Below, piece by piece: positions 46,636-48,458 of a stretch of 48,458 nucleotides of DNA. Numbering within the stretch: the first letter of the stretch is position 1; every line of letters begins with the position of its first letter. The stretch is from an uncultured Clostridium sp. (lineage in GTDB: Bacteria; Bacillota; Clostridia; TANB77; CAG-508): NCBI GenBank assembly GCA_947574235.1, contig CANPIU010000009.1:1-48458 (forward strand), read 5' to 3'. Made by a program: the position numbers and the translations under genes. Under the pieces are notes generated by a model. The model did not search any database. It had not been told where the DNA came from and was given only the letters and a program-made list of their open reading frames with translations.

Positions 46636-47207
46636 ATGAAATGGAGAAAGAAAGCAAAAGTAGGAGCCAACACCAATATAATAAAAGAGTGTTATAATAC
46701 TAAATTTGTGCTTCGGAAACCATGATGAAAGAGTTGGAGGAATTGCTGGAAGAAATAATGGAGGAACGATTGTTAATTGCTATAATAGTGCTACTGTAAC
46801 AGGAAGTGATAATGTAAATAACATTGGAGGCATTGTAGGTGCTAATTTAGGAAAAGTTTATAATGTGTATTCCATGAGTACCGTAGAAGGAGGTCAAGGT
46901 TCAATTCGTGTAGGAGAAGTATGTGGTAACTTAAATGATACGAATGCTGTCTTAAAATATGGCTATGCGCATTCAAGCTATAAAATAAGAACAAATAATC
47001 AGATATTGGGAAAGCGCCAAACTATGTTGGATTTTTAGTAGGACAAGTTATAAGAGGAAATCAATCCAACTCATCAACCGTAATTATATACCAAATGATA
47101 CAACACTAAATTCAAATTCCAATACCTTAGGATACGGAAATTCGGTCTGGAAAACGGATAGTAACAATATAAATGTAGGAGCACCAATTTTTAGTTGGCA
47201 AGATTAA
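46636..47207 (+). pseudogene. truncated, decayed copy of the GLUG pilin-like gene
   Basis: After a copied leader, an ATG at 46636 opens into AKVGANTNIIKECYNTKFVL. Skipping the C of CGG 46714 continues GNHDERVGGIAGRNNGGTIV, a regular GLUG repeat. Further frame changes follow that are not CGG-linked: APNYVGFLVGQVIRGN and YIPNDTTLNSNSNTLGYG lie in other frames and end at TAA 47205-47207. The prepilin segment is gone. It is probably a pseudogene that still keeps one CGG site. Confidence 0.65.
46714..46717 (+). other. possible CGG +1 shift site 6 (CGGA read as Gly)
   Basis: The codons are GTG CTT CGG AAA. Skipping C gives CTT GGA AAC CAT and joins CYNTKFVL to GNHDERVGGIAG, matching the GLUG pattern. 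This lies in a decayed gene, so it is weaker evidence. Confidence 0.5.
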
Positions 47208-47209
47208 TA

Positions 47210-47254
47210 AAAAAAGATAGTAATGAAAGCTTAAATTTTCATGACTATCTTTTT
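47210..47254 (+). terminator. terminator after the GLUG copy
   Basis: AAAAGATAGTAATGAAA pairs with TTTTCATGACTATCTTTT, followed by T residues. Confidence 0.85.
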
Positions 47255-47262
47255 AAAATTAC

Positions 47263-47291
47263 TAGACATTAAGCTGAAAAAAAGATATAAT
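47263..47291 (+). promoter_or_regulatory. promoter of the Alg13-like gene, copy of 43540
   Basis: TAGACA and TATAAT are 17 bases apart, in nearly the same surrounding sequence as the Alg14-like promoter. Confidence 0.75.
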
Positions 47292-47332
47292 AAGCAAGAA
47301 AAATAAAAGCCGAGAAGAGAGGTGGCAAATTC

Positions 47333-47812
47333 GTGATTTTAGTGTTATTAGGAACGCAAAATAACAGTTTTCATCGATTGTTAAAAAAAATCGATGAACT
47401 AATTCAAGACCAAGTAATTCAAGAGGAAGTAATTGTACAAGCAGGTTATACAAAATACCAATCAGAAAAAATGAAACTTTTAGACTTTATTTCAAAAGAA
47501 GCGTTAGAAAAATTACAAGACCAATCAGACTTAATCATTACGCATGGAGGGGTTGGGTCAATTTTGTTATCCATTACAAAAGGAAAAAAAGTAATAGCAG
47601 TTCCAAGACTTCACAAGTATCAAGAACACGTAAATGACCACCAAAAAGAAATTGTAGAATTGTTCGACCAAAAGGGATATATCATAGGGATACAAGACAT
47701 AGAAGATTTAGAACAAGCAATACAAAAAAGCAAAGAATTTGTACCAAAAAAATATAAGCAAGATAATAGTAAAATGCTACAAATAATAGAGGATTTCATA
47801 GAAAAATGTTAA
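47333..47812 (+). CDS. Alg13/PssE-like glycosyltransferase catalytic subunit
   Basis: The protein has 159 residues. VLLGTQNNSFHRLLKKIDEL at the start and the sugar-nucleotide site ITHGGVGSILLSITKGKKVIAVPRLHKYQEHVNDHQ match the Alg13/PssE family. It works with an Alg14/PssD partner, here 43606-44079, in surface polysaccharide synthesis. The start is GTG at 47333 after AGAGGTGG. Confidence 0.88.
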   Translation: MILVLLGTQNNSFHRLLKKIDELIQDQVIQEEVIVQAGYTKYQSEKMKLLDFISKEALEKLQDQSDLIITHGGVGSILLSITKGKKVIAVPRLHKYQEHVNDHQKEIVELFDQKGYIIGIQDIEDLEQAIQKSKEFVPKKYKQDNSKMLQIIEDFIEKC

Positions 47813-47820
47813 AAGAGAGC

Positions 47821-47845
47821 CACAGGGGACGGTCCTTTTTGGCAC
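47821..47845. repeat. REP-like repeat, family 2
   Basis: GGGGACGGTCCTTTTTGGC (47825-47843) is the exact reverse complement of 40506-40524. GGGGACGGTCC has a short GGAC/GTCC stem character. Confidence 0.75.
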
Positions 47846-47866
47846 AAAAAAGAAAGAGGTAAGACA

Positions 47867-48409
47867 ATGGAAGTGATGGAAAAGATTATAGCATATTCCA
47901 AAACGTTTTATGAGAAATTAGACTTTGCTCATAATATTGAACATGGAGAAAGAGTCGTAAAAAATGCTAAGTTGCTTCAAGAAAAGGAAGGCGGAAATGC
48001 ATTTTTAGTAGAGGCTGGTGCGTGGCTGCATCAATTCCATGTGAGTGATAATTTAGAAGAAGTTAGAGAGTTTCTAGGCACGTTAGAGATAGAAGAAGAA
48101 TTAAAGGATAAATTGTATGAAATTATTTTAAGTAGGCCAAGAAACATAAAGGAAACTTCACCAATCGAAGCTAAAATTGTATGTGATGCAGATAATATTG
48201 AGGTAATAAGCACATATGGTACCATTAGAGAACTTCTTTGCAATTTTAAAAGTAGAAATAAAAGTTACGAGGATACCATTAAAGACACTTTAAAAGTACA
48301 AGAAGAATTTAGAAAAACACTAATAACTAAGACAGCTAGAGAAATGATGGAGAAAGATTTAGCAATCTTAGATGAATTTTGGGCTTCTTATTCAAAATGG
48401 AGTAAATAA
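47867..48409 (+). CDS. HD-domain phosphohydrolase-like protein with altered metal site
   Basis: The protein has 180 residues. HNIEHGERVVKNAKLL, GAWLHQFH and KIVCDADNIEVIS follow the HD layout (H, H-x, D). The central HD pair reads HQ, so one metal ligand is changed and activity is doubtful. The ATG at 47867 follows AAAGAGG. Another ATG lies at 47876. The 49 bases after it show nothing. Confidence 0.75.
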   Translation: MEVMEKIIAYSKTFYEKLDFAHNIEHGERVVKNAKLLQEKEGGNAFLVEAGAWLHQFHVSDNLEEVREFLGTLEIEEELKDKLYEIILSRPRNIKETSPIEAKIVCDADNIEVISTYGTIRELLCNFKSRNKSYEDTIKDTLKVQEEFRKTLITKTAREMMEKDLAILDEFWASYSKWSK

Positions 48410-48458
48410 AGACTAACTATTAATTGTCAATAGATTTATTAGAATTTTTTAATAAATT

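Overview
The window comes from a strongly AT-rich, Gram-positive, endospore-forming Clostridia-type Firmicute, probably an uncultured gut lineage. The reasons are the spc/alpha ribosomal operon order, the zinc-type S14, S4, L36 and Adk, SpoVT and SpoIIM, a sortase, TmcAL, DprA, AGGAGG ribosome binding sites and frequent TTG/GTG starts. I cannot name the species.

Layout. 1-4127: end of the spc operon (rpsN', rpsH, rplF, rplR, rpsE, rplO, secY; rpmD is missing) and a terminator. 4130-5357: an inserted Rpn-type nuclease gene. 5370-10957: adk, map, infA, rpmJ, rpsM, rpsK, rpsD, rpoA, rplQ. Three palindromic elements with related ends sit in the ribosomal gene spacers. 11038-13298: a divergent pair, an XRE regulator and a glycine-rich pilin-like surface protein, with two matching operators between them. 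13363-21862: a small membrane protein, recD2, a REP-associated transposase flanked by inverted REPs, comF (ATT start), a KAP-type P-loop protein and class III fructose bisphosphatase. 21942-36794: spoVT, a broken xre, an FxLYD-like lipoprotein-style protein, a short alaS, a HIT protein, a sortase, an unrecognised coiled-coil protein, ligA, ccdA with a thioredoxin, an ITPase, an ECF sigma with its anti-sigma, folD and dprA. 36802-37789: a CAT tRNA, tRNA-Tyr, a dinD remnant and a PD-(D/E)XK protein. 37833-48409: tmcAL, rnhA, an unknown protein, an EndoQ-like protein, spoIIM, xerD, and an Alg14/Alg13-like pair split by GLUG-repeat pilin-like genes, then an HD protein.

Main discovery. Four genes that would otherwise look broken (the pilin-like gene, twice; recD2; fbp; the 26600-28418 gene), and probably a fifth (the GLUG copy at 46636), are each interrupted at an in-frame CGG. 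Skipping the C, so that the next codon is GGA or GGT (Gly), restores the full protein each time. In recD2 and fbp the restored residue is the conserved glycine of the family. I checked every CGG trinucleotide I could find on the coding strand of the intact genes and none is in frame as a codon. In this genome CGG therefore appears not to encode arginine. CGGN behaves as a four-base glycine codon, or CGG as a +1 frameshift signal. Other interruptions (xre', dinD', the 3' end of the GLUG copy) are not of this kind and look like ordinary decay.

The genes fall into translation and secretion (1-10957), DNA repair and uptake (recD2, comF, ligA, dprA, rnhA, EndoQ, xerD), sporulation (spoVT, spoIIM), envelope and surface functions (pilin-like proteins, sortase, Alg13/14 pair) and thiol redox (ccdA plus thioredoxin).
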